Of a stretch of DNA of 64,000 bases, positions 15,705-23,691 are shown one piece after another; position 1 is the stretch's first letter; each line of letters starts with the position of its first letter. This DNA comes from Sulfurimonas denitrificans DSM 1251. Lineage in GTDB: Bacteria > Campylobacterota > Campylobacteria > Campylobacterales > Sulfurimonadaceae. Position numbers and translations under genes: made by a program. The notes beneath the pieces are model-generated. The model searched no databases and had not been told where the DNA came from. It saw nothing but the letters and a program-made list of their open reading frames with translations. Where the stretch lies: positions 2,046,001 through 2,110,000 of the forward strand of contig NC_007575.1 in NCBI RefSeq assembly GCF_000012965.1, in the 5' to 3' direction.

Positions 15705-16593
15705 TTAATTTTTCGTAAGCTTCTTCAATTGTATTTGCTTTTTGTGCAACAAACATGAAAACAGCAGCATTTAGACGTGCTAATTTTAAAAACTCATCAG
15801 ATGGATTGTTAACTTGCTCTATTGACTCCTCAAGAGTTATCTTCTCCCAAGATTTTGTATAATTTATACCAAAATATTCAGGATCTATTATCATCTCTTG
15901 GACATCTTCTCCATTTACAAGCCATAATCTACCCTTACTAAAGAGTTCTGGCGTTCCTTCATTGCCTTGAATAAGCGCAAATCTTTTATATTTGTCTGAA
16001 AAAACTTCTACATATTTTTTTACATAAGGCTTATGAAAAACCCCAGTAATTGCAAATTCGCTAGAAGCAACTCTTGTTAATTTTTCAATAGTGTTAATAC
16101 CTGTACGAAGCCCTAAACGCATGCGCATCTGCGTTAAATCATGCATCTCTTTAAAAAAATTGGCTCTATCAAAATAGTGAATATTTTTATTTAACTCAAT
16201 ACTTGTTGCTACCTCTTTAAGCGTAATTCCAGCTTTAGCAGGTGCCAAATCATCGCCAACTACAACAAGCTCCAGCGCAGACTCTTTAAGCACTTTTGCT
16301 ACAAGAGGGAAAATAAAAGGATTGTTTGCTTTTCCATCGAATGGATATCCAAGTTCTATAGAGTTTGCAACAGGAGCTCTTTTTATAAAACCATCACAAG
16401 CATCAACAACCCCTCTAAACTCATCAGTTGTCTCTGGCTTAAGTCGCCACCCTAGCAAAAAAGCAGCTGCTTGTTCTGGATGAACCTCTTGCTTTAATAT
16501 TTGCTCCATCATATCCTTTGCCTCTGCTTGAGTCAAATTTCTATTGCCTTTTTCGCCTGTTCCAACCGCATGTATATACTTAAAAAAATCCAT
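15697..16593 (-). CDS. TrpD2/YbiB-like glycosyltransferase-family protein
   Basis: This 298-residue protein resembles anthranilate phosphoribosyltransferase. It has an N-terminal helical part with GTGEKGNRNLTQAEAKDMM and AAAFLLGWRLKP, then an alpha/beta domain with a D-G-K-A-N-N-P phrase in place of the usual glycine-rich loop. TrpD2 proteins share the fold but do not make tryptophan, and several bind nucleic acid. The protein is shorter than TrpD (about 340), and no trp genes are near, so tryptophan synthesis is unlikely. It is cotranscribed with the MFS gene. Confidence 0.7.
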   Translation of the reverse strand: MDFFKYIHAVGTGEKGNRNLTQAEAKDMMEQILKQEVHPEQAAAFLLGWRLKPETTDEFRGVVDACDGFIKRAPVANSIELGYPFDGKANNPFIFPLVAKVLKESALELVVVGDDLAPAKAGITLKEVATSIELNKNIHYFDRANFFKEMHDLTQMRMRLGLRTGINTIEKLTRVASSEFAITGVFHKPYVKKYVEVFSDKYKRFALIQGNEGTPELFSKGRLWLVNGEDVQEMIIDPEYFGINYTKSWEKITLEESIEQVNNPSDEFLKLARLNAAVFMFVAQKANTIEEAYEKLNG

Positions 16594-16722
16594 CTTTTCT
16601 CTTTACTTTTATAATATTTTAGTTCGTATAATATAATGATTTTATTAAAATGAGATAACAAAACTGCTCTATTTTTTCAAAAGAAGATTTAATTGTAAAT
16701 TTTTAATTTTAAGAAGATTTTC

Positions 16723-16743
16723 TGCCTAGCTGAGTGCTAGACA
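16723..16743 (-). terminator. Hairpin after the lipoprotein gene
   Basis: Read on the minus strand, TGTCTAGC and GCTAGGCA form an 8-base stem (one G-U pair) around a 5-base loop, 22 bases past the lipoprotein stop. The following run (GAAAATCTTCTT) is only moderately T-rich, so termination would be weak. A direct repeat AAGAAGATTT at 16681-16690 and 16711-16720 lies beside it. Confidence 0.4.
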
Positions 16744-16764
16744 AAAATTATAGAAGATTAAGGA

Positions 16765-17169
16765 TTAATGCTTTTTAGAATCTTTTTGTAACTCATCTAC
16801 AATTGCAGATCTCAATGCATCTAAATCACTTTGTGGCAACTTGTTTTTATTACACATAATGTGCTCTTTTGCAACTGTTATTGTAGTAGCGTATGTTTCT
16901 GAACCAATCATTTTCTCAGCAATAATAGCATTTGCTTTAAACTCAGTCATTCTCCATCCCTCTTTCTTTCCAGCACGCTCTATTGAGTCTAAAACGCTTT
17001 TATGATTAAGATTTCCTATATATATAGCTGTTTTACAAACCGTTGCATCACCACTCTCCATATTAGCTTCCATACCATTATGACTCGAAGATCCTCTTGT
17101 TGCGCTACAACCACTCATTAATGTTAGTGCTGCAATAGTTACAACAGCAATTGATACAATTTTTTTCAT
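16765..17169 (-). CDS. Putative lipoprotein
   Basis: This 134-residue protein has a lipoprotein signal: MKKIVSIAVVTIAALTLMSG is followed by C, with the lipobox L-M-S-G-C at residues 17-21. The mature part is small and contains a second pair of cysteines (T-V-C-K and I-M-C-N) that could form a disulfide. It should be exported and lipid-anchored. No domain is recognised. A CCCCTT sequence before the ATG reads as AAGGGG on the coding strand and is a good ribosome binding site. The gene is divergent from the small membrane gene that begins the nor region. Confidence 0.72.
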   Translation of the reverse strand: MKKIVSIAVVTIAALTLMSGCSATRGSSSHNGMEANMESGDATVCKTAIYIGNLNHKSVLDSIERAGKKEGWRMTEFKANAIIAEKMIGSETYATTITVAKEHIMCNKNKLPQSDLDALRSAIVDELQKDSKKH

Positions 17170-17295
17170 ACCACTCCCCTTATTCTTTCAGATGATTTTT
17201 TATAAAATTAATTCTATCATTAAAAAATTAATTAATCAATGATATAATAATAGAGATAAAATGAAATTTAAATTTAATATTAAGAGTTTACGAAA

Positions 17296-17490
17296 ATGAC
17301 GATTCAGGATTTAGTAATAATTGGTGTAATGAGTGTTCCTATGTTAATGTTCTCAATTTTTCCAGGTATTTGGGTTAGTGACTATCTTGAAGAAAAATAT
17401 GAGTTCCAAGAGAGACAAAAACGCGCAGCACTAATTGCCACAACTATGCTCTTTGCCTTTACTATATCAACTCTTCTACACTTCATCTGA
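17296..17490 (+). CDS. Small two-span membrane protein upstream of nor
   Basis: This 64-residue protein has two hydrophobic helices (about residues 7-27 and 44-63) joined by a charged loop (SDYLEEKYEFQERQKRAA). No family is recognised. It lies 200 bases upstream of the nor operon and is separated from it by the FNR-like box, so it is probably on its own transcript. The ribosome binding site is poor. Its coding nature rests on a clean amphipathic pattern and start, and its function is unknown. Confidence 0.6.
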   Translation: MTIQDLVIIGVMSVPMLMFSIFPGIWVSDYLEEKYEFQERQKRAALIATTMLFAFTISTLLHFI

Positions 17491-17606
17491 AATATAATAA
17501 AAATATATATAACTAACAAACTAAATTTATATGTTTTTTTCATTAATGTTTCATTAAGTTACATAAATTATAAAACAAACCTTAATTTTTTAATTACATA
17601 AAAAAA

Positions 17607-17648
17607 TTGATATAAATCAACTACTTTTAAAGTAATTCAGACTAAACT
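17607..17648 (+). promoter_or_regulatory. FNR/DNR-type box and -10 of the nor operon
   Basis: TTGATATAAATCAA at 17607-17620 is a perfect TTGAT-N4-ATCAA dyad. A TAAACT -10-like box sits at 17643-17648, so a start near 17655 would place the dyad at -41.5, the class II activator position. The first gene of the operon starts at 17691, after a GGAG ribosome binding site. Activation under low oxygen or NO by a CRP/FNR-family protein is inferred. The rest of the 200-base gap is AT-rich and holds nothing else I can name. Confidence 0.8.
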
Positions 17649-17690
17649 TCTCTTGATTCTGAAAAATTATACAAACTTAGGAGAAATAAA

Positions 17691-18017
17691 ATGGTTGATG
17701 GAGTTTTAATGTCGCAAGATATTCTTGTAGATGATTTTTTGACAATCTTTGTCTCTTCTACTCTTGTATTGATATTTGGAGGATTCTATGTTGGTATATA
17801 TACGGCTATAAAAGTTAACCTTCTAAAAAAATGGATGATGCCTCTTGGCTACTTTTTTTGGATTTTGACTGCTTATTGTTTGTATTTGATGGGAAGTTTG
17901 ATGCATGTAAATGAACTTACAGCTAAAGCTTTAGTTGTTGCTGCTATTGGTTTGTTACTACTGCCACATGCAGTCTATTACATGCAAGATCATGTTCATC
18001 AAGAAAATGAACATTAA
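17691..18017 (+). CDS. Membrane protein, first gene of the nor operon
   Basis: This 108-residue protein has three predicted membrane helices (about residues 18-37, 46-64 and 75-93) and ends in a His-rich tail (Q-D-H-V-H-Q-E-N-E-H). It is not a known Nor subunit that I recognise. It starts the transcription unit behind the FNR-like box and is 39 bases upstream of norC. The position resembles accessory genes such as norE or norH in other denitrifiers, but similarity is not evident. The tail could bind metal. A role in NorCB assembly or stability is inferred. Confidence 0.7.
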   Translation: MVDGVLMSQDILVDDFLTIFVSSTLVLIFGGFYVGIYTAIKVNLLKKWMMPLGYFFWILTAYCLYLMGSLMHVNELTAKALVVAAIGLLLLPHAVYYMQDHVHQENEH

Positions 18018-18056
18018 TTTTTATATATATTAACCCATAATTTATAGGAGGGTATA

Positions 18057-18743
18057 GTGGCTAAAAGATCCGTATGGAGTGATAATCGCTTCTGGCAACG
18101 CACAGCAGCTTGGATTACAGGTTTTGCTTCAGTTTTACTTATTTGGTTGACATTTGATACAAGTGCGCAAATATCGATGGGTACTGATGCAGACATACAA
18201 AATGGTGTAACAAAAAGGGTTCCAGGACCTACTGTTATTAATTATAAAATCACTTATGAGATGAATAAGAAACGTCAGCATGAAATTCCAGTAATTGGTG
18301 GAATGAACGCAGAAGGAACTTCAGCTTTCCAAGAAAAAGAGAAATTCTTTGGTAGAGATGACTGGTCTGAACAAGAGGCTGGCGAATTACTTCACCTTGG
18401 TAAATTAGCTTCTCAAACTAAAAACTGTATGAATTGCCATACTTTACTTGGAAATGGTGCATATTATGCTCCAGATTTAACAAAAGCTTGGTTAGATCCA
18501 GCATGGGGACCTGAGGGTTCAATGATGGGAATGACGAGTAAAGAGACAAAAGAAGAAGCAATGGCTGAATTCTTACAAAACCCGTCTCAATACCCGACAC
18601 ATGCTCGTATGATGCCAAACCTTGGTATTACTGCTGAAGAGGCTAAGGGTCTAGTTGCTTTCTTAAAACATATGGCAACAATAGATACAAATGGTTTCCC
18701 AAGAAACTTTGGAAAAATTCAAGGAGCAGTAAATGGCAAATAG
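18057..18743 (+). CDS. norC: Nitric oxide reductase cytochrome c subunit
   Basis: This 228-residue protein carries one N-terminal membrane helix (about residues 17-37) and a periplasmic cytochrome c domain with the heme motif CMNCH at residues 124-128. An M-M-P-N-L-G-I segment near residue 184 probably supplies the Met ligand. It delivers electrons to NorB. The start is a GTG at 18057 with a TAGGAGG ribosome binding site. NorC is usually about 150 residues, so the section of about 70 residues between the helix and the heme domain is extra. It overlaps norB by 11 bases. Confidence 0.93.
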   Translation: MAKRSVWSDNRFWQRTAAWITGFASVLLIWLTFDTSAQISMGTDADIQNGVTKRVPGPTVINYKITYEMNKKRQHEIPVIGGMNAEGTSAFQEKEKFFGRDDWSEQEAGELLHLGKLASQTKNCMNCHTLLGNGAYYAPDLTKAWLDPAWGPEGSMMGMTSKETKEEAMAEFLQNPSQYPTHARMMPNLGITAEEAKGLVAFLKHMATIDTNGFPRNFGKIQGAVNGK

Positions 18744-20157
18744 TTATTTAAAATCTGAATCTAAAAAGTTAGCAACATGGTACTTTACAGTTGCTGCAAC
18801 TCTTTTTGGAGCACAGTTACTTTTTGGTCTTGTAGCAGCTATCCAGTATGTTATGCCAGGTTTCTTATTTGAAATACTAGATTTCTCTGTAGCTAGAATG
18901 TTACACATCAATGCACTTGTTGTATGGATGGTTTTTGCAATGTTTGGTTCTGTTTATTGGTTATTACCTGATGAAACTGGTATTGAAACGGTTGGTATCG
19001 GTATGGGTAAACTCCTTTTCTGGGTATTTACTGCAGCCGTAACTGTTGTTGTTCTTGTATATCTATTCATTCAAGTTGGACCTGCTGATGAAACATCAAT
19101 CTGGTTTATTCATGAAGGTCGTGAGTATATTGAAGCACCACGTTGGGCTGACTTAGGTATTACTGTTGTTGCACTTGGTTTCGTTGCAAACCTTTTCATG
19201 ACAGGTATGAAAGGAAACCGCTCTGGTATCGTAACTGTTCTTATGGCAGACATGATTGCTTTTGCTGGTCTTTACTTAACAGGTATGTTCTATACTGACA
19301 ACATTTCAGTTGATCAATTCTGGTGGTGGTGGGTTATTCACCTTTGGGTTGAAGCTACATGGGAAGTTTTTGTTGGTGCAATTGCTGCTTATGGTTTAAT
19401 TACTATGATTGGTGCACACCGTAAAGTTGTTGAAATGTGGTTATGGATCGAAGTATCAATGTTATTTGGTTCTGGTATCCTTGGTCTTGGTCACCACTAC
19501 TTCTGGATCGGTACACCTGAGTACTGGTGGGAAATTGGTGCTCTTTTCTCTGCGTTAGAGCCACTTCCACTTGTTGCTATGTTTATCCACGTTCTTTATG
19601 ACTGGGGAAAAATGCAGGGCGAAGAAGATGCAAAAGGACAGGAAATTTCTGTTATTACAAACAAACCAGCATTTACATGGTTCGTTCTTAATGCATTTGG
19701 TAACTTCTTAGGTGCTGGTATCTGGGGATTCTTCCACACATTACCACAAGTAAACCTTTATACGCACGGAACACAGTTTACATCTGCTCACGGACACTTA
19801 GCGTTCTTTGGAGCTTATGCAACTATTCTTGTTGGTATGATGTATTTAGCTGTTCAAGGTAAAAACGGTATTAAAGTACTTAACAATACAAAATCAACTG
19901 TCTGGGCTACTAGCATGATTGTTGGTGGTGTTGTTGGTATGACTGTTGCACTTACAATTGCTGGTTACTCAGATGTTATTATATCTCGTGCACAAATGGG
20001 TGCTACTTGGGCTGGTTACTTTGATGCGCAGGGAACAACTTGGTTGGTACAAGGAATGGTATGGAGACTACTAATGGGTGTTGTTACATTTGTAGGTTTC
20101 CTATTCCTAGCTAAAGATTTATTGAGTATCGGTAAAGCTACTCACCACGTAAGATAA
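18733..20157 (+). CDS. norB: Nitric oxide reductase catalytic subunit
   Basis: This 474-residue polytopic protein belongs to the heme-copper oxidase superfamily and reduces NO to N2O. The expected metal-binding segments are present: the low-spin heme His in MLHINALVVW, IHLWVEATWEVF and GHHYFWIG for the heme b3/FeB site, and HGHLAFFGAY near the C-terminus. The length fits a two-subunit cNOR and not the longer quinol-fused qNOR. Arg is encoded largely by CGT and Gly by GGT, unlike most neighbours, which suggests strong expression. Confidence 0.95.
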   Translation: MANSYLKSESKKLATWYFTVAATLFGAQLLFGLVAAIQYVMPGFLFEILDFSVARMLHINALVVWMVFAMFGSVYWLLPDETGIETVGIGMGKLLFWVFTAAVTVVVLVYLFIQVGPADETSIWFIHEGREYIEAPRWADLGITVVALGFVANLFMTGMKGNRSGIVTVLMADMIAFAGLYLTGMFYTDNISVDQFWWWWVIHLWVEATWEVFVGAIAAYGLITMIGAHRKVVEMWLWIEVSMLFGSGILGLGHHYFWIGTPEYWWEIGALFSALEPLPLVAMFIHVLYDWGKMQGEEDAKGQEISVITNKPAFTWFVLNAFGNFLGAGIWGFFHTLPQVNLYTHGTQFTSAHGHLAFFGAYATILVGMMYLAVQGKNGIKVLNNTKSTVWATSMIVGGVVGMTVALTIAGYSDVIISRAQMGATWAGYFDAQGTTWLVQGMVWRLLMGVVTFVGFLFLAKDLLSIGKATHHVR

Positions 20158-20168
20158 GGAGAGATAAG

Positions 20169-20333
20169 ATGAATGCAATGTTTGAACCATTCGTAGATGT
20201 AGTACCAAGTTTTTTTGGTACATTGTCTCAAGGTCCATTGACTCTAACTATTTTCTTGCACACTGTAATTATTCTTCCAATGTTTTGGATTTATAAGCAA
20301 GAAAAAGCTCGTTTAGAGCAAGAGGGTAACTAA
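20169..20333 (+). CDS. 54-residue membrane protein at the end of the nor operon
   Basis: A short frame opens 11 bases after norB with a GGAGAG ribosome binding site and an ATG. The product starts MNAMFEPFVDVVPSFFGTL, has one hydrophobic helix (about residues 23-41, ending in M-F-W-I-Y-K), and ends in a charged tail K-A-R-L-E-Q-E-G-N. Its codon use matches norB. Small one-span subunits are known in other heme-copper enzymes (CcoQ-like), and this may be an equivalent for NorCB. No family is recognised. Confidence 0.7.
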   Translation: MNAMFEPFVDVVPSFFGTLSQGPLTLTIFLHTVIILPMFWIYKQEKARLEQEGN

Positions 20334-20350
20334 GTATTTGAAGCGTCATC

Positions 20351-20403
20351 AGGGCCCAATAGGGCCTTGAGTTTCAATTATGTTTCGGGTCCAATAGGAC
20401 CTG
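20351..20403 (+). promoter_or_regulatory. Tandem hairpins with compensated base pairs between nor and nirS
   Basis: Two copies 35 bases apart fold into the same 7-base-pair hairpin with loop AATA. Copy one is GGGCCCAATAGGGCC (20352-20366) with an outer A-T pair, and copy two is GGGTCCAATAGGACC (20387-20401) with an outer C-G pair. The copies differ at two stem positions and both changes keep pairing (A-T to C-G, C-G to T-A). Neither is followed by a long T run. They may be an RNA processing or stability element, an attenuator, or a paired protein site in front of nirS. Confidence 0.7.
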
Positions 20404-20433
20404 TAATTTGTCTATTTTAGAAGGAGAAATAAA

Positions 20434-22074
20434 ATGAGATTAAATAAATTAGTATTATCGGTAGCTGCTACTGCAGTTGTTGGTTCAGGCATGCTTGTAC
20501 AAGCAGCTGGTTTTGATGCTGAGAGTGTTTTTGAGAAAGAGTGCCAAGGGTGTCATGGTCCTAACCTAGAGGGTGGTGTTGGTTCTGATTTACGTCCTGC
20601 TGTTACTGCTAAGAAAAACTCTTATGAGTTAGCTGAAACAATTTTGAATGGTAAAGCTGGTACAGCAATGCCTTCATTTAAAGATAAGATTTCTAAAGAT
20701 GATGCTGATAAAATGGTTGATTATATTCAACACTTTAAAGGTAGAGTAATTAAGCAATTAACTCTTGATACAGTTAAAGCTGCATGGAAACCTTTAAATG
20801 ACAGAATGGCATTCTTTACAAAGTATCCAAATGCTGTTGATGTTAAGAAAAATACAGATATCTGTTTCGTAACTGAGCGTGATGCTGAGCGTGTTGCATT
20901 CGTTGATGGAACAAGTGGTAAAATACTATCTAAGCACCCTGCAGGTTTTGCGGTTCACGTAACTGTTACAAACAAACGTCAACCTCGTTATGCTTACTCA
21001 ATCTCTCGTTCAGGTTTAGTAACAATGTTTGACTTAAATACTCCAGGTCAACAAAAAATTGCTGAAGTTCAAGTTGGATCAGACTCTCGTGGTCTTGCAG
21101 TTTCTCCAGATGGAAAATACCTAATGGCTGGAAACTATGTTCCAGGCGGTGCTATTCTTCTAGATGCTATGACTCTTGAGCCTTTAAAAGTTTATCCAAC
21201 ATCAAGCGTTATCAAACCAAATGGTGATATTGATTCATCTCGTGTAGCTGGTATTTTTGATACTCCATATGGTCCTTATTTTGCATTTGCACTTAAAGAT
21301 GGTGGTCACGTTTATATCGTAGATTACTCTAAGCCAACTTTCCCAATCGTTGGAGATATTCCAAATATTGGAGATATTCTTCATGATGGTTTCTTAAATG
21401 AAGGTAAAGAGATTGGTCGTTACCTATTTATCGCTTCTCAAGGAAGTGACGTTGTTGGTGTTGTAGACTTTAAAACTAAATCTTTAGTAACTAAAATCTA
21501 TACAGGTCCAGCATCTAAGCCACACCCAGGTCAAGGTTCTTCTTGGTATAACGAAACTCTTGGACAACAACTTGGAGCAACAGTTAACATGAACTTAGGT
21601 CAAGTTACAATTTGGGATGATCACTTCGATGTTATCCGTCAAATTCCAACAGGTGGTGGTGGATTGTTCGTTGGAACATCTGAGCATACTCCATTTATTT
21701 GGGCAGATAACGTTCTTGGTGGTTCAGATGTTTGGAATCAAGTTCACTTGATTAACAAGCAAACTCTTGAACTAGACAGAATCATTACTGTTGGAACATC
21801 TGAGGGCACTGTTACAGATCCTGTAACTCACAAAGTACTTTACAAATGGGAAGTTCCAACTGTTAAAGATGATAAAGGTGCTGCTATAACTCCTCGTATT
21901 CTTCACGCTGAGCCAGCAAATCACGGTCACTGGACTATGATTTCTGAGTGGAATGCTGGACGTATCGGTATTTATGAAGCTAAAACAGGTAAATTTGTTA
22001 AATACATCACTGGTTTAACAACTCCTACGTTTACTTACTCTATCGAGCACAGACAAACTATTCCAGGTGCATAA
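20434..22074 (+). CDS. nirS: Cytochrome cd1 nitrite reductase
   Basis: This 546-residue periplasmic enzyme reduces nitrite to NO. A signal peptide (about residues 1-25, ending V-Q-A-A) is followed by a cytochrome c domain with CQGCH at residues 37-41 and then an eight-bladed d1-heme propeller. Repeats such as FVTERDAERVAFVDG and LAVSPDGKYLMAGNYVPGG are typical, and HAEPANHGHW near residue 490 matches the conserved His region of the d1 pocket. The length is normal for the family. Strong AAGGAG ribosome binding site and CGT/GGT-biased codons point to high expression. It is followed by a terminator. Confidence 0.96.
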   Translation: MRLNKLVLSVAATAVVGSGMLVQAAGFDAESVFEKECQGCHGPNLEGGVGSDLRPAVTAKKNSYELAETILNGKAGTAMPSFKDKISKDDADKMVDYIQHFKGRVIKQLTLDTVKAAWKPLNDRMAFFTKYPNAVDVKKNTDICFVTERDAERVAFVDGTSGKILSKHPAGFAVHVTVTNKRQPRYAYSISRSGLVTMFDLNTPGQQKIAEVQVGSDSRGLAVSPDGKYLMAGNYVPGGAILLDAMTLEPLKVYPTSSVIKPNGDIDSSRVAGIFDTPYGPYFAFALKDGGHVYIVDYSKPTFPIVGDIPNIGDILHDGFLNEGKEIGRYLFIASQGSDVVGVVDFKTKSLVTKIYTGPASKPHPGQGSSWYNETLGQQLGATVNMNLGQVTIWDDHFDVIRQIPTGGGGLFVGTSEHTPFIWADNVLGGSDVWNQVHLINKQTLELDRIITVGTSEGTVTDPVTHKVLYKWEVPTVKDDKGAAITPRILHAEPANHGHWTMISEWNAGRIGIYEAKTGKFVKYITGLTTPTFTYSIEHRQTIPGA

Positions 22075-22082
22075 TTAGCACT

Positions 22083-22107
22083 TTCTCTCCCTATTTTAGG
22101 GAGAGAA
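22083..22107 (+). terminator. Terminator hairpin after nirS
   Basis: TTCTCTCCCTA and TAGGGAGAGAA form a perfect 11-base stem with a TTT loop, nine bases after the nirS stop. The following stretch is pyrimidine-rich (TCTTCTATCTACTTCTT) rather than a pure T run. The hairpin separates nirS from the heme d1 operon at 22264 and may also protect the nirS mRNA 3' end. Confidence 0.75.
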
Positions 22108-22263
22108 CCCTCTTCTATCTACTTCTTATTATTTTAAATAAATAAATTTTCTTTATATACTCATAACTTTATAATAAACGATAAAATCACTCTTTTTTGA
22201 CATTTATAAGCCATAATTCAAGCTTAATTTGGTTAAAATAAAAAGAAAATAGAAAGAGAAAAT

Positions 22264-22569
22264 ATGAATATAAAATTACTAGTCATGCTATTACTTGCTT
22301 CATTTTTATCTGCACAGAACTCAGAAGGTAAGAGAGTTTTTGAAACATATTGCTGGGGTTGTCATCATCAAATTTCAGAAGCATTTGGTCCTCCATTCAA
22401 AGAAATCGCACAAAACAGATCTCTAGAGGAGATAAAAGCTTACATAATTGATCCAGAATCTATGTATAAAGCATTTGGATATAAAAGAACTGTTATGACA
22501 AAGCTAAAATTAACTGATAAAGAGAGAGAAGATATAGCTGCGTACATTCTCTCATATAAAGGCAAATAG
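22264..22569 (+). CDS. Periplasmic class I c-type cytochrome (NirC/cytochrome c55X-like)
   Basis: This 101-residue protein has a short signal peptide (about residues 1-17, L-L-A-S-F-L-S-A) and one heme motif CWGCH at residues 30-34. V-M-T-K-L near residue 78 offers a Met ligand. Its size and its place directly in front of nirJ fit NirC, the c-type cytochrome implicated in heme d1 maturation or electron transfer to NirS. It ends immediately before the nirJ ATG. A weak GAAAGAGAAA ribosome binding site precedes the start. Assignment to NirC over NirM is by context. Confidence 0.85.
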   Translation: MNIKLLVMLLLASFLSAQNSEGKRVFETYCWGCHHQISEAFGPPFKEIAQNRSLEEIKAYIIDPESMYKAFGYKRTVMTKLKLTDKEREDIAAYILSYKGK

Positions 22570-23691
22570 ATGTTTAGATTATCAAATCTTCTCCATTCAG
22601 TCATAGAAAACAAACCAGAGAGAGTTCTTAATGGTTCTATTGCTATATGGAATTTTACAAACCGTTGCAACTTGTCTTGTCTGCACTGCTACTCAAAATC
22701 AACACTTGATGAAGTAGATACGCTCACAACTGCTCAGATAAAAAAAACGATTTTAGAGATGAAAGAAAATGGTGTAAAATTCATTATTTTTTCTGGAGGA
22801 GAACCTCTTACTAGAAAAGATCTCTTTGAAATAGCAGATTTTTGCAAAGATAACTCAATCATAACTTATCTTTCAAGCAATGGCTTATATTTTACAAAGG
22901 GTAACGTAAAACGTATAGTTGATACTTTTAACTATGTAGGTATAAGCATAGATGGTGATGCGCCGACACATGATTATTTTCGTGGCTTAAAAGGCGCATT
23001 TACTGAAACGCTTAAGGCTGTTCGTATTGCTAATGAGCATGGAGGCAAAGTCGGTATTCGTTTTACAATAACAAAAGATACGCTTGGCTCTTTGGAGTAT
23101 ATTTTTGATTTAGCAGAAAAAGAGAATATATCTAAAATCTATATCTCTCATCTAGTCTATTCTGGACGTGGACTTGATAACTTGAAGATGGATTTATCAA
23201 AAGAGCAGAGAAGAAAAAGTGTAGAGTTTATTCTAGATAAAGCCTTTGAGTATTATGAAACAGGCAGAGAGATAGAGATAGTAACTGGAAATATGGAGCA
23301 AGATGCAATACTCTTTTTAAATAGATTTACTTTAAAATATCCACATCTAAAAGAGAAGATGAGAGAGCGCCTTGTTTCGTGGGGCGGGAACAGTGCTGGA
23401 CGCAAACTATTGAACATAAACAGTGAAGGTGACGTACGCCCAGATCCGTTTTTTCCACTTACTGTTGGAAATATCATAGAGGAAAATTTTGGCGATATTT
23501 GGCAAAGCGGTGAGCTACTTAATCAGCTTCGTATCCACCCAAGAGCGCAGATAAGCGGTATTTGTGCTTCTTGTGAGCAGATAGATATCTGTAATGGTGG
23601 TTCAAGATCAAGAGCATATGCTATAACGGGTGATTTATGGAGTGAAGATCCATCATGTTATTTAACTGAGCAAGAAAGAAGGAGAAGTTAA
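22570..23691 (+). CDS. nirJ: Heme d1 biosynthesis radical SAM protein
   Basis: This 373-residue protein has the radical SAM cluster motif CNLSCLHC near residue 35, a G-G-E-P sequence for SAM binding near residue 78, and a C-terminal SPASM-like region with GICASCEQIDICNGG plus a later Cys that would hold a second 4Fe-4S cluster. NirJ removes propionate side chains from the didecarboxysiroheme-derived intermediate on the way to heme d1. AhbC/AhbD of the heme b route have the same folds, but the position between the cytochrome and nirF decides. It overlaps the nirF ATG by one base. Confidence 0.92.
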   Translation: MFRLSNLLHSVIENKPERVLNGSIAIWNFTNRCNLSCLHCYSKSTLDEVDTLTTAQIKKTILEMKENGVKFIIFSGGEPLTRKDLFEIADFCKDNSIITYLSSNGLYFTKGNVKRIVDTFNYVGISIDGDAPTHDYFRGLKGAFTETLKAVRIANEHGGKVGIRFTITKDTLGSLEYIFDLAEKENISKIYISHLVYSGRGLDNLKMDLSKEQRRKSVEFILDKAFEYYETGREIEIVTGNMEQDAILFLNRFTLKYPHLKEKMRERLVSWGGNSAGRKLLNINSEGDVRPDPFFPLTVGNIIEENFGDIWQSGELLNQLRIHPRAQISGICASCEQIDICNGGSRSRAYAITGDLWSEDPSCYLTEQERRRS

